Under the pieces are notes generated by a model. It was not told where the DNA came from and did no database searches. It was given only the letters and a program-made list of their open reading frames with translations. This document shows positions 38,001 to 49,554 of a stretch of 64,000 nt of DNA, one piece after another; position 1 is the first letter of the stretch; each line of letters opens with the position of its first letter. The translations under genes and the position numbers were made by a program. The stretch comes from Promerops cafer. Its lineage: Eukaryota; Chordata; Aves; Passeriformes; Nectariniidae. The stretch spans positions 805,105 through 869,104 of the forward strand of contig VZSE01008344.1 in assembly GCA_013398275.1 (NCBI GenBank), read 5' to 3'.

Positions 38001-38800
38001 CATCTATATCAGAGAGTTAATATTTCAGCCCTCACAGGTGCACCTGCTCAGCTATTTTTTGTGAGCAAAGGGGCACTCAATGCTGGCAGTAAGATTCTGA
38101 GAAGATGCACACATACAAAAAACCTCTTTAAAGTACCACTTTAGAAAGCAGGTTTCTAGGGACAGTCCTTGCACGTGTTTTTTTGGCTGCTTTTGTCAGG
38201 CCCAAGGTTTGATCCTAGCTGATACTGAAAGGGGAGCCTGTGAATGCCTACTTCTTTCTGCTGAAGGCAGTTTACTCTTCATAGAGCACAAGTTTCCTGT
38301 GATTTGAACAAAATTCCTTTTTAACCAGGCTGGCTTTCCCTCAGGAGAAAAAGCCCCACTGTCCTACACAGCCACTGGACTTGCACTGGTGTCCTTAAAT
38401 AGGTTACTGTAAAAACAAATTTCATGCAAAAATCCCACATGGAAAAGATCCACTTGCAAGGAGCTGTATTGATGGTCCTTTGATTTGTCTGTTGTGTTTT
38501 TGAGATGTAGCTTTTTTTGACATTTTAGCTGCCTGTTATGCCATGATGTAAAGCACAGTGACAGCTATATTTACACTAGCTGTAAATCTGGCTCTGTAAA
38601 CACCAGATGAAACTTAAACTTGGACACAGGCATATTCCCAAACTGTCACTACTGTGACAACACAGTTCAGTCCAGAAATGCAATGAAACTGGTTAAATCT
38701 GCAGGGGTGTTTAAGAACCTTGGCTAGCAAACTTAAGGGATGTGACATACATTACACCAGATCTCCTTATTTTTGGTGTTTCAATATGTGGATAGATATA
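35025..38800. other. Noncoding unique sequence
   Basis: No supportable gene or dispersed repeat. A 12-base A run lies at 35200-35211. Overlapping alternative small hairpins occur at 38561-38587: ACAGCTA pairs with TAGCTGT (38577-38583), and ATTTACA pairs with TGTAAAT. Bases 36830-37270 are GC-richer but CpG-poor. Confidence 0.5.
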
Positions 38801-38805
38801 TAGAA

Positions 38806-38879
38806 GGATGGATGGATGGATGGATGGATGGATGGATGGATGGATGGATGGATGGATGGATGGATGGATGGATGGATGG
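38806..38879. repeat. (GGAT)n microsatellite
   Basis: About 18.5 perfect tandem copies of GGAT over 74 bp, preceded by a short degenerate GATA-type stretch (38790-38805). Pure tetranucleotide arrays of this length are usually polymorphic. On the minus strand it reads as a repeating Ile-His-Pro-Ser peptide, which is an artefact of the repeat and not a gene. Confidence 0.98.
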
Positions 38880-41800
38880 CTCTATCCTCACCAGAATCAT
38901 CCCTGTTGCTGGAGAGGGAGAAAACCATAAGGGCAAAGTTGTAAGACAGTAGGATTTGGGAGAGGCGAGAGTGGCATGTTGTTCTCTCGTGGCTTGTTCC
39001 ACAGGCTGTGACTAATACACCAAAATTCTCCTAGAGACTGGATGGAAGATGTTTTCAATTTAACTTCCTGAGCAAGTTGAGGCTCCACACTCACACTTTT
39101 CCATCCACCTGCTCACAAACACTGAGACATGACCTCGAGTATGCTGGGTGGGATTTCTCCCATGTGACAGAGACAAGGAAGGCCAGCTCTTGAATATGCA
39201 TTGCATCCCTGGGTTCCTTTTGATTGCCAGCTCATAAAATCACATATTCCTGAGTAATGAATAAATTATACTGATCTGAATAAATGATACAGTTTCAGCT
39301 CAAGGCCCTTCAGCTATGAAGGGTAATGGGCTGGCACGGAACCATTCCTTTTAAAAATGGTGCAGGATAGGGCTAGACTTGCTAAACCAGGATTCTGGCA
39401 GGGCATGGAAAGGACAGGAGTACTGGTTTCAGGAAGTGGTTACCTTCTTAGTGCTGAAGTGTGTTCCACATACACCTCCTGAATTTGTGGGAGTGGAATC
39501 AAGCACATGCAGCCCTGGTTTCTCAGCCCTCCAGCACAGCCAGGATCCTTGCTGTCATGCTGCTACTCTTGGAAAGGTGTCAGCCAGGGAAGGGCTTGGC
39601 TGTGAGGGAGGTTTGGAATCGAGCAGGGTAGATTTGACATCCCACTGAAGTTGTCAGTGCACATTGCTGTAGTGGTCGGGGCTCTGGGTTTGGTAACTCA
39701 GCATCTGCTCAAGGTTTGTGCTCCCCAGCAGCAGCCAAGTCACTTGGAAAACAGCAGTGGGTAAACTATTTAGGCAATAATTAAACTCAGTCAAACCTGA
39801 GATGATTGGTGGGGTGGGATGGGGGCACGGCGGGGTTGTGTGTGAATGCTGGGAATGAAGTCAGAGATTTGGGTGCAGGAAAGATAAACCCCACAGTGTA
39901 AATGAAGCATTTTGGGATGTGGAAGAGCAAGGCTTGTAGAGGTCAGGGAGCACCAACGACTTATTTGAAGCCTGAAGCATTAAAATTGACTACTTTTAAG
40001 TTTTAAGGGACCATTTCCTCTTTTGTTCTTATATTGTCCTGCTTTGTTGACATTCCTTAATCTCTAGTAAATTTTATTGTGTGCAATAGAAAAATTCAGA
40101 CTCCTGCAAAAGGACCTCAAGAGGGCGTTTTTTAGGGCTATAGTTGATTTAGTTTGGGTTTTGGTAGTGGTGGGTTTGGTTTCTACCCCCCCTCTCCCAG
40201 ATGGTTGTAGTGCTATGGAAATGATGCACATTCTGTAGTAAATGCATGTAAGCACATTAAAGGTTGTAAGTCATTAAATTGGAATAGCAGGAAAAAGATG
40301 CTTGAAGGGAAATGCCCTTTAAATAATACAAACAATAACAAATATTATCTTCCAAGTGTGGAAACCAATTTTTTTCATCTAAAATAATAGTTACAGAAAA
40401 TTATTCCACTTTAATAGGATATTGGTGGAAGGAGAAAATAACAGGAAACATGGGAACAATGGGGGCTGTTCAGAAATGAGTGAGATAAGGTCACAGTGGC
40501 CACATCCCAGCATCAATTGAACCCATCTGGAAAGTCTTGTATCTTCTTGAGGATTAAGAAACACTTGAGAGATTTCATGAGTGTGCATTTAAGTGACTCA
40601 AACTTTGCTATAGCCCCTCTTGTACAAATTCTGGGATCTAGTGGGAGTTCCATATGGTTTTTTATCTTATAATGGATATTTAAATAAGAAATTTAGTATC
40701 TTTTTGATGTTTTTAAACTAATTCTTCTCGCAGCAAAAGTCAGGAGCAAAAGTAATCACTTTCAGGGAAAAGTACAAATTTATTTTTTTGGAACATTAAC
40801 TTCAAGTGCCATAAATATAATAGATGTACAAAATAACTGTTAAGGGATCTTTATAAGCAGATGTAAAAGCAGATTTTTCTTGGATGCATTTTTTCCTTGG
40901 TAGAGTTTCTCAAGATACTTTAAGTTCTCACAAAACTTTGCATATAGTACATATTCAATATACTGCTGAGAAGTTTGGAGTTTAAAAAGTTTCTGTGTAA
41001 GAATGGGATAGACACTTTGGTGCCTTAGTTTAAGTAATGTGCTATTGAATCATTTAAAAAATAATCAAATTTGGGAATGAAAAATACTGTTCCATGTGAG
41101 AAAACTGTCTAAGTTTTTCTGGGCCAGGTTGCTCTTGAATTGTATGGTGGTAACAGGGTGTGTTGCATATTAAATAGGTTGATAATAAAAGCAAAAAAAT
41201 AGTTGTGCCCAGCTGGTATCTTGGCAGACTTAGAACACTGATCCATCTTCTGTGGTTGCAGTCTTATTTGTGACAAATATCAAAGTTTATTTCTGCTTTA
41301 ATTTCAAGAGTTGTATCTGCCTGGCAGGTGCTTCCCTGTTGTCACTCCAAATCCACATGAGGGGACCTCTGTCAGCGTGGCTATTAGTGAGAATAATGCA
41401 GTTTTTATAGCATGCTTTGCTTGTGGTCAGTGGCTATTAGTGAGTTACATGTTCTGCCTTGTTGCTTCTCTACCCAGTGAGCCCAGACTCTCTTGCTCCC
41501 ATGGGTGCTAGTGTGTGAAGGGGGCTGTCATGTGTCACACAATTTCCCAATTAAGTGGCACATCTTTCACCCTTGTTAATTAAAGGAAGGGAACAAGCCA
41601 ACCTCACAAGTTGTGTGGGCTTTTTTTACTTTCTTTCATGTTCTCTAGCTGTCAAAATGCTCATTACTCACATGCTGAGCTTTTGTTGCAAAATTCCTCT
41701 TGTGACTTCCCTCCTTGTATCTTTAACTATTGAAGGGTTAGGGCAAGATGTTCAGGAATGTGCAGCTTCCTTGTGAGATAGGCTAAAAATCTATCTCCAG

Positions 41801-42040
41801 TACCCAGGGTGTTCACGTTGTAGCTGGGCTTTTGGAGATTAGCCATAAATAGTAGATGGTCTAGTGTTTTCCACTGTTTTTCCATTAGTGCTTTCTAAGA
41901 AATGTACCAGTTCTGGAGGATGCTGAGCATAAGTGCTGCAAGTATTGATTAGTTAACCTTCAAAAGCAATTCCTGATTGAAGTTTAGGGTTGTTACTAAT
42001 TCATTATCTACCACAAGTGTGAATTTAAGAGGGTGTGAGC
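38880..42040. other. Noncoding unique sequence
   Basis: No supportable gene. A 15-base direct repeat (GTGGCTATTAGTGAG) occurs at 41377-41391 and 41430-41444. Bases 40600-41200 are AT-rich and even-textured. No dispersed repeat is recognised. Confidence 0.5.
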
Positions 42041-42041
42041 C

Positions 42042-42644
42042 TTGAGTGGTTACCCCATTAGCATCTCAGCTATGCAGCATTTGCTTCCTCGTCATAAAAC
42101 TGCAAAGTCAGTAACACAGGCCACTCTTGCCTGCTGTATCCATGTTTTCTGGTCTAAAATACATTGGAATAAGCTAGAATCTGGTACTGTGTATATGTGG
42201 ACTAGTGTAAATTATTGCAGGTGTAACAGGGAAGGAAACCAGATGTGTAGTGAGTGTGCAGTCACACACCTGCTGCCCTGTGTGTTGCAATCTCTGGACC
42301 CCCCACACACAGATTTTGGCTGTGCAAGGTATGAACAGCCTGTATCGAATGCTTCAGAGCTGCTGCAGGTGTGGCTTGACTACAGAGCAGCTGTAAAAGG
42401 TCAGGCAGGCTCAGGATTTAACATCCATACATCACACAATTACTGGCTCCCTGTTGAAGCCCTGGCTGGGTCACTAGCAGTGTGCAGGGGCACGTGTGCT
42501 GCACTGGGTGCTAATGGCAGTGGAGCTGCTGAGTTTCCTTTGCCACATTTGCATGTGGAACTCGATTTGGAGAAGGTAGTTGGAATAATAAAAAGCATTA
42601 GCAGTATAGTTAGTTACTCTATAATTATAATTAAAAGGTGCTAA
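42042..42644 (+). other. Longest open frame in the window, unknown significance
   Basis: An uninterrupted frame of 200 codons runs from a TTG at 42042 to a TAA at 42642-42644. The first ATG is at 42072, giving about 190 residues. The N-terminal half is moderately cysteine-rich (for example CRCNREGNQMCSEC) and the C-terminus ends in isoleucine-rich IIIIKRC. I recognise no domain, signal peptide or membrane segment. No obvious promoter, Kozak context or intron structure supports it. In 64 kb of two-strand DNA a frame of this size is only mildly unexpected by chance. It could be a chance frame, a lncRNA exon or a relic. Confidence 0.1.
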
Positions 42645-43775
42645 AGCTGGTTAATGAATTCTGGAGATTGCTGGCACGTCCTTCAGTATTAACGGCACGG
42701 GTGTGGTAAGGAAAAGGCATGGGAGGATGGCACCATGGAGCATCCCCTGAGTTAGATTAATGAGAAATCAGACATATGAGAAACAGAGGATATCTGTTTA
42801 TTCACAGGGAGGAAAAAAAATTCAGATTTTCCTGAATTTTTGGGAAAGGGAAAGAAATGTAAGTATAGACAGAGCACGGGCAACTGATAGTGTGTAGAAA
42901 CAAACAGAAAATCACTAAACCCCCAAATGAATAAACAAAACCAGCAGCAAAACCAACACCAGACCACCAAACAAAGAGAAGAACTGAAAGCCTTTAAAGT
43001 TAGGGAGAGAGGTTGGCAAAACTGGCAGAACAAAGCCTGCCTGGAAATCTCCCAACAGATCTTGGTAACATCTGTGTTTTTAACTGGAGAAACTGAATTG
43101 CTTGTTTGTTAATTAGGAAGGCTGGTATGCTGCTATGAGGAGTTTGAAATGTGAATAATAAACCTGTCATGAGGATTATCATTCACTTTTCCTAGATAAA
43201 TAGTTCTGCTGAAAAGTGAGATTCCAGAGGAATGTTTTGGTCATCCCAGTGGCCACTGTGTTTGATATTTCTGTGTAACAGCTGGGAAAAAGCATAATAT
43301 CAAGTGCCTTGAAAAACACTTCCTTCTTTAAAGAAGCTTTCTTTGTTATAGCTGGGCATTAAATATTCCTGGCCACAAATACTTTTTACTTCAAACAAAT
43401 TCCAGTTTGAGAGGCGACACCATCAGTCTTTCAAGGGCTGAGAATCATCCTAGCTAAGGTTTAAGTCCTAAGAGCTAGGGTGAAAACTGATCTTGGCAAA
43501 GATCCTAGACACAAAACTCTTCGAGGGCTGATGGTAGAACAGGGAAGCCTCCAACGCCTTTCTTTTGTTCTTTAGAAATAGAAATACTTGCTCTCGTTGT
43601 TAGGTTGCTGGAGGATAAATAGCCCAGCCACCATCAGCCTGTGCTGCTGTAAAGAACAATTCCACAGGATTTCTTACTTATCCAGGTAGAGAAGGATTAA
43701 TTTCACCTTCAGCACATTAAACACTGCAATCTGGAGGGTAGGGCACAGGGAAGGTATTTCTCTGCACTTCATCAA
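42644..43775. other. Noncoding unique sequence
   Basis: Ordinary unique sequence with A/C-rich wording at 42900-42980 on the plus strand. No gene, repeat or RNA is recognised. Confidence 0.5.
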
Positions 43776-43855
43776 ACTCTTGTTAATTGTGCTCCAATTA
43801 ATGGCAGCTGTTAATCTCATTTCAGTCAATGGCTTTGCAGCTGTGCAACACAGAA
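43775..43855. promoter_or_regulatory. Homeodomain inverted repeat plus two E-boxes
   Basis: TTAATTG (43783-43789) and CAATTAA (43795-43801) form a perfect inverted repeat separated by five bases, the layout expected for paired homeodomain binding. Two CAGCTG E-boxes follow at 43805-43810 and 43838-43843, and a TCAATGG SOX-like core lies at about 43826. The cluster fits in under 80 bp of unique sequence, which suggests a compact enhancer module. Binding and conservation are untested. Confidence 0.35.
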
Positions 43856-43859
43856 GTTC

Positions 43860-46800
43860 AGGTATTTTCAGAAGAGGGCAACAACTGATGTCCTTAATAC
43901 TTGTTCTGATACATCGAGGTAAAGATCCACAGTTCTGAGTGGCCCCCAGTGTGTGAAGAATGAAGTTTGTGTGCTGGACTCCTGGAGAAGTGCAGACAAA
44001 ACTAAGCCTGGCTCAGATGGAAGGAGGGGACACGTGGGGAAGGATGGAGAGCCCAGCTCCTGCTCCCAGCGCTGTCAGGGCAGGGGGAGCAGCTCTGCTC
44101 CCTGCCCTTCCCCAGGGACTTCCTGGCACCACCCAGGTGCTTTAGCCTCTGGCAGGAGGATTAGGTATTTTGTTGGAGCAGGTGTATTATTTCTTACCAG
44201 TCAGGATCATCTGATATATTTCAAGCAAATTGACAGAGCCTGAAGGTGTAGTCAGAAAGTGCTGGTGATTTATTTCCCCACTGATTTTCAGCTCCAGTGG
44301 AATGCACAGATAAAATGCAAAAATATAACAGCTTAGAAATAACTCTTCTGTGATTATATCCAGGCCTTTCCTCTTTAAATATTCAGAGTAAATGTAAATG
44401 TATTCATAGCATTGTGTATTCTGCCTGTAGAAACACATTTGCAATGTGTCAATGTGTTATAAAAATAATGGAAAATACTATTTTCTAATAAAAAAAAACC
44501 TCACAAAAATTGAAGGCAGTAGGGCTAGCAGAAGTTGTCCCAAGGAGGATGTATCATCCCCTGTACTATCTATTTGGAATTCAAATTGTAATTACAACAT
44601 TGTACTTTGAGATTGCTCTAACAGTGATTTAGATTCTTTCCAGTAATCGTTTCTCTGTAGTGACGGGGCACTGCTGGTGACACATAAATTCCTTTGACAG
44701 GTATGGTTAGCTGCCTTAATCCTGGATGGGGTTCAGGGAGATGCTATAATTACTTGAAAAGGTTGTTTAAAAAGGTAAAAAACCACTGGCATGTTTACGT
44801 TGGGCATCTAATGCTTTATTTTCAGGATGATGGTCCTGGTGTCTTTAGGGGTATGAAACTGTGCAGGGAAGTGGCAGGAATGTGGGTAGGACCTGGAAAC
44901 TCACATGCACACAGTATTGTTGTGGGATTTATATGAAGTTAGGGATATTGCCAGCCGTGGTGTGCTGGCAGCTGCTGGGATCATATATTAGAAAATTAAT
45001 GTTATATAAAAATTATAATTTTATATATAATTTATATGTATAAATGATATACTGTAGATATAATTTTAAGTTATATCTGTGTCTATCTTATGTAATTTCC
45101 TTCCAGAATATCTCTAAATTTCTAAACCTTTTAAATGCAAGTAAATACACAAAACTTTTGCAATTAAAAATATAACCTTCAAAATATAGATGCGCATGGA
45201 TTGGTGTCAGAGACACTACATTTACTTAAAGAGAATTTATTTAAAGATTAAAATATCTATGAACAATTGTGTCCTACTGAGAACAATAACATAAAATCCT
45301 GGAAGTCAGACTGCCAAAACTAAAGTTATTTTTACGAGGCCTTCCACGGAAAAGCTGAGATAATATAGCATATCAATAATTTACTTTAGACATTTTGATT
45401 TGTATTTATTAATAAATGCAGCTTGCATATGTAGTTTCCACAGTAATTAAATTGTAATGTTGAAGGAATGGAAAAGGTGATAGGCCTTTGGCTGAGAGGA
45501 AGGGGAACATGTCATGTAAGCTTAAAATATTACTAGTCTTCCAGAAGCCATTGACTATAAACAATGTAGGCATTTTGATTGCATTTTAAGGAGGAAAAAT
45601 ACCTGACCTTGAAAAACAGTATATAACTTTGTGGGGAAAGAAACAAAACTATACATTGGAAACTATTACAGCTCCACAGGGGAAGTAATGCATGTGCTGC
45701 TCCAACATAATCTTTTCTACATCTTAGTTAAGTATTCCTCACCCTTCTGCAAGCCTGTCATTCCATTTCTATTATTCTAATGTGCCCTGTACTGTCACAC
45801 TGCCTTTGTTTTAATTCTGTGGTGTTGGGCTAAAAATCCACATTGTTCGAAACGGTGCTTGGCGGATTCCACGTGTTAGTACTTGGGGTCTTCCTGCTCA
45901 GGAACAAACACTTCTGGAGCTTTGGAAAGACTTCATGGTGTCTACATTGTAAAGCAGGGAGGTGTAGAATTCCCCTCCTTCTTCAGCTGTTAAATTCTTG
46001 CAGAAGGCTTTTGGTCCTGTGCCACGGGAAGGGTCTCAGAGCTGAAAAGCTGCCTCATTTCATTAGCACAGAGCTCAGGCCGCTGGCACTGCAGGAACAG
46101 GGTACAGTTAATGGAGTTAGTAAGGCTCTGCTACAAGTACATAAAAATGCAGCTTTCAGATTATTCTGATAATCACAGAAACGCTTCATAAGTACCTTTG
46201 CAAGGCAGTGTTCAAACAGTCTTACAATAAGGATCTATATCGGTGTATCAGAATTCGGGGTCTAGAACAAAAACAGGTTGGTTGCCGTGGCAGAACAATT
46301 TTATTTCTTCTAACCATAACCTTATCCCTTTCAAATGGTATTTTTTTAAATTAGTAATTCTGTATGAGTTGATTCTGATGATTTCCTGCCCACAAAGAAC
46401 TCATTCTGCAGTTTATATTTAAACTCAGTTTTACTGTGAGATGATAACCAGTAATCAACAGTGATTTGTGATGTGGCTGGGATTTTTGTAGCTACCTACT
46501 TTGAAGATTTTATCAAAAACCTTAAGCATGCCTTAGTCCACCTTTCAAGAAAAGTAGACATAAGAATAAGCATCTTTCTAAGACTGCAAAGCAAGTAGAG
46601 CAGATAAAACTAGATGTTAATTCTTCTCCAAATTCTAACTTCTTACTTACATTCTCCAAGAATGTGCTTTGAAGGATGAATAACCAAAATACATTTCTTG
46701 CATATACACGAAATGTGTGTAAAATGTAAGTGCAAAGAAATGCTTACATACATGGGCACAGACTTGGTCTTTCCATCCACGTTCGTGGCTTTTTAGTCAA

Positions 46801-46925
46801 GAAAAAAATCAGGGTTAGTGTTGATCCCTTTGCCTTATCCAACAAAGATTTTCAGTCACCATTTGAGGGCTGCTTGGAAGGTTGGGAGTCTGCATCACTT
46901 GCACCATTTGGCTGCAGGAGAAAGA
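43860..46925. other. Noncoding stretch with an AT-rich block
   Basis: No supportable gene. Bases 43960-44160 are GC-rich but CpG-poor and carry two overlapping short frames with no known domain. Bases 44984-45080 are nearly pure A/T, and 45000-45480 is AT-rich throughout. Nothing else is recognised. Confidence 0.5.
44984..45080. repeat. AT-rich low-complexity block
   Basis: Nearly all A and T with repeated TATA and TTATAT wording. It is low-complexity sequence with no clear tandem period. Confidence 0.7.
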
Positions 46926-46940
46926 CTCCAGTTCACACAT

Positions 46941-46966
46941 GTTCTTCTTTCTTTTTTCTTTCTTTT

Positions 46967-47008
<42 letters not shown>

Positions 47009-47035
47009 CTTTTTTTTTGCCTTTTTTAAATGGAA
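46941..47035. repeat. Long T tract (38 T core)
   Basis: A pyrimidine-rich stretch (46941-46968) leads into 38 uninterrupted T at 46969-47006, followed by two shorter T runs separated by GCC. It is the longest homopolymer in the window. Read on the minus strand it is an A tract, but no retrocopy body or target-site duplication is recognised. The true length is uncertain because such tracts are error-prone in sequencing. Confidence 0.9.
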
Positions 47036-47128
47036 CATCAACAACAGTTCAGCGGAGCTCAAAATTAAAGCTCAGGAATGATCGGTTGAATCTCAAAAAA
47101 TTGCAGGGGGGAAATAGAGTGAGAAATT

Positions 47129-47331
47129 AGTTTCTTAATATTGACATGATACTGCAACCTTCATTATAAATGAGATTGTCAGCTGATATCAGTTCAGTTT
47201 TACATATGGATTTCTTATGTCTGAGTGGCTCATGAAAACTTTCTCATAGTCCAGCGCAGTCTGAAGAGATCTGTATGAAATGGGTTAATATTCATTAAAT
47301 AAGGGCTTCTTGAAGGAAAGCTGATCTTTGC
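47129..47331 (+). repeat. 203-bp duplicated block, copy 1 (probable source)
   Basis: This block is identical base for base to 49274-49476 and in the same orientation. It sits in otherwise unduplicated sequence and matches no mobile element I recognise, so it is the likely source copy. The DNA between the two copies (47332-49200) is not repeated, which argues against a simple tandem duplication. Position 47129 is about 120 bases beyond the long T tract. Confidence 0.95.
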
Positions 47332-47509
47332 ACTACTGCTACCCGTGGTGCCTGAAAACCTTTCTACAGATCCTCTGTCGCTAACGAGCTTAATTGGCTG
47401 TGTGTCTTCCATTTGAAGTTGCAATTGTCACTGGGTTTTTATAATTTCTTTCCTTAAGCCAATGTAAAGTTGTTGAGGACTTGTTTGACTGCTAAGTGAA
47501 TTATTTTAT

Positions 47510-47553
47510 TTATATATGCACACATATATATATGCTCATACATATATATATTT
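47510..47553. repeat. Alternating TA/CA low-complexity patch
   Basis: An alternating purine-pyrimidine run with several TATATATA units and CACA inserts, a degenerate dinucleotide microsatellite. Confidence 0.8.
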
Positions 47554-47828
47554 AAGTATACAGAGCTTGTTATTACATTAATTATTTTTTTTTCCACACT
47601 TGATTAGTTTTTGTGATTTTACAGGGGGAGAATTAGGGCTGAAACTAAATGCAAAATTGGGAAAGAAACATGAAAACTGTGCAGTAGCTAAGTCCCCTCA
47701 TGTTCCAGACTATTGCCAAGACAAGCCATTCAGGAATATCCCCTGAAGGACAAATATTTTACAACTATGACAAATGCCTAAATAGCTAGTAAGGTTTTTT
47801 CTGCTTTATCTGTCTTTTCTTCATAATG

Positions 47829-47844
47829 AAAAAAAAAAAAAAAA
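47829..47844. repeat. Poly-A run (16)
   Basis: Sixteen uninterrupted A. Simple homopolymer with no retrocopy features. Confidence 0.9.
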
Positions 47845-48620
47845 GGAATATTCTTTCCCTGGGTGGATTAGGGAATCCACAAACTGTGACTCTGTGCAGG
47901 AATGATTTTTATTTCCTTGAGTGCATGCAATGGTACCTGATCAGATTATTTCCTTTCCCCACCCAATGTAGAGAAACAAGGGCAGGATATGGAAAGAAGG
48001 CAAAGTAATTATTAAGCCTGCCTTGAAAATTCTGTGCAATTCCCAACTGTGTGCTCGTGTCAATTGTTGAAATAGATATTTCTGATTTCAAGTGGTTTGC
48101 ATGGGGATCAGACCACTGTGATTATAGGAGTTGGTTATGGACTGAGCTTAGACATGAATAAAATGTATATTTCCTTCCCTTTGTCCTGGCAAAGCAATAT
48201 TGACCCTCTCCTAGCTGAGAGTGAGTTACAGAAAATCTTCTGAATTTTCCCCAAGATGTTCCAATGAGAACAACACATCTTTAAATTGAATTCTGACCCT
48301 TTTCCATCAAATTGACCTCACGTAAGTCTCCGTTGGGTGCAGTACTACCCTGACTGACGCAGCGCCCTGTCTCAGTGATGCATTCACTCACACAAATGCT
48401 GTCTCTGTCTTTTCAGGCTGTTTCACCGTCCCAAAGTACAGTTTTAGTGTGTGAAATGTACCTTCTGTCTGTGCCGTGCGTTTTCTGTCTGTTATTTGTG
48501 TCTCTTGAGCTGTCTGAACAATTGAGAATTGCACAATAACAGACTGAGGTTGAAGGCACATCTTGTCCAATCCTCTAATTAAAGTTTTTGAAATGTTCCT
48601 TCACATGGAGTTGGCAATGC

Positions 48621-48636
48621 TTTTTTTTTTTTTTTT
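48621..48636. repeat. Poly-T run (16)
   Basis: Sixteen uninterrupted T. Simple homopolymer. Confidence 0.9.
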
Positions 48637-49200
48637 CTCTGCCCAGAACTCCCTTCAGTTTTTCTGTATCTGTCTGGGTTGCATCAGGTGCAATATGGTA
48701 AATTTGGGCTTGATGGAAGTTGTCAATGGAAGACATTTAATTAGCTGTGTTGTCCACAGAATAAAGTCTTTATTAATAGGGTGTAAAATCACAATAACAT
48801 TCTTTGCTGTCATATTCATTTACAAGTTGATAACTAATTAGCTGTCAGTTCTCAGCCTTAGGCCCTGTCTTGCACACTTCCAGAACATCTTTCTTTTTTC
48901 ACAATACAGTTTCCAGCAGACCTCCTCTCTCAGGCATTCCCAGTGTGCTAACTGGGGGGTTTACCCCTTATTTGGTTATTAGTTAACTAATTTACCTGTT
49001 CAGTTTTTTTTTTGGGTGTTTTTCCCACTTCTTCTAATACTTCAAGAGTTTTGTATCTGAAAGCTAAAAGTCTTCCACATTTTTCGAGCGAGACCTTTTC
49101 TACCTCTTGTTGTGCAGCTCTGATCTTTTATTTAGGATAGCTGCCACACACACAAAAACCCCCCCCCCAAAAACCCCAGAAGAGCTCTTTACTCCAGGTA

Positions 49201-49275
49201 TTTGCTGTCTCCTCCTTGGTTTGGGTTGAAGGACATTTCCCATTGTTAAAATACGAATGAGTGATGGGCAATGAG
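49201..49275 (+). repeat. 75-bp flank duplicate, copy A
   Basis: This block begins TTTGCTGTCTCC and ends GGGCAATGAG. It is repeated at 49480-49554 with a single C/T difference (49254 versus 49533). Its last two bases (AG) are shared with the start of the inserted 203-bp block, a possible two-base microhomology at the junction. Confidence 0.95.
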
Positions 49276-49476
49276 TTTCTTAATATTGACATGATACTGC
49301 AACCTTCATTATAAATGAGATTGTCAGCTGATATCAGTTCAGTTTTACATATGGATTTCTTATGTCTGAGTGGCTCATGAAAACTTTCTCATAGTCCAGC
49401 GCAGTCTGAAGAGATCTGTATGAAATGGGTTAATATTCATTAAATAAGGGCTTCTTGAAGGAAAGCTGATCTTTGC
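49274..49476 (+). repeat. 203-bp duplicated block, copy 2 (inserted)
   Basis: Identical to 47129-47331 over all 203 bases as read by eye. It is flanked directly by the two 75-bp copies, with three extra bases (TTC, 49477-49479) before the second. The A-insert-A architecture implies that the local 75 bp was copied twice with the distant block between, rather than an ordinary transposition with a short target-site duplication. Confidence 0.95.
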
Positions 49477-49479
49477 TTC

Positions 49480-49554
49480 TTTGCTGTCTCCTCCTTGGTT
49501 TGGGTTGAAGGACATTTCCCATTGTTAAAATATGAATGAGTGATGGGCAATGAG
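49480..49554 (+). repeat. 75-bp flank duplicate, copy B
   Basis: Second copy of the block at 49201-49275, one base different. Sequence after 49554 continues into unique DNA (TGGTGTACC), so this copy preserves the original right-hand junction, while copy A preserves the original left-hand junction. Confidence 0.95.

Larger units (their letters stand above)
47335..49200. other. Noncoding stretch with simple repeats
   Basis: Unique sequence between the two copies of the duplicated block. It contains an alternating TA/CA patch (47510-47553), A16 (47829-47844), T16 (48621-48636) and a C10 tract flanked by A5 on both sides (49154-49173). No gene is recognised. Confidence 0.55.

Noticed and set aside
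38806..38879. Tandem array considered as a CRISPR array
   Set aside because: A pure tetranucleotide with no spacers, in vertebrate-like DNA.
38781..39002. Minus-strand frame with repeating Ile-His-Pro-Ser peptide
   Set aside because: It is a translation of the (GGAT)n microsatellite and not a gene.
46730..47130. Plus-strand frames with long phenylalanine runs
   Set aside because: They are translations of the T tract at 46969-47006.
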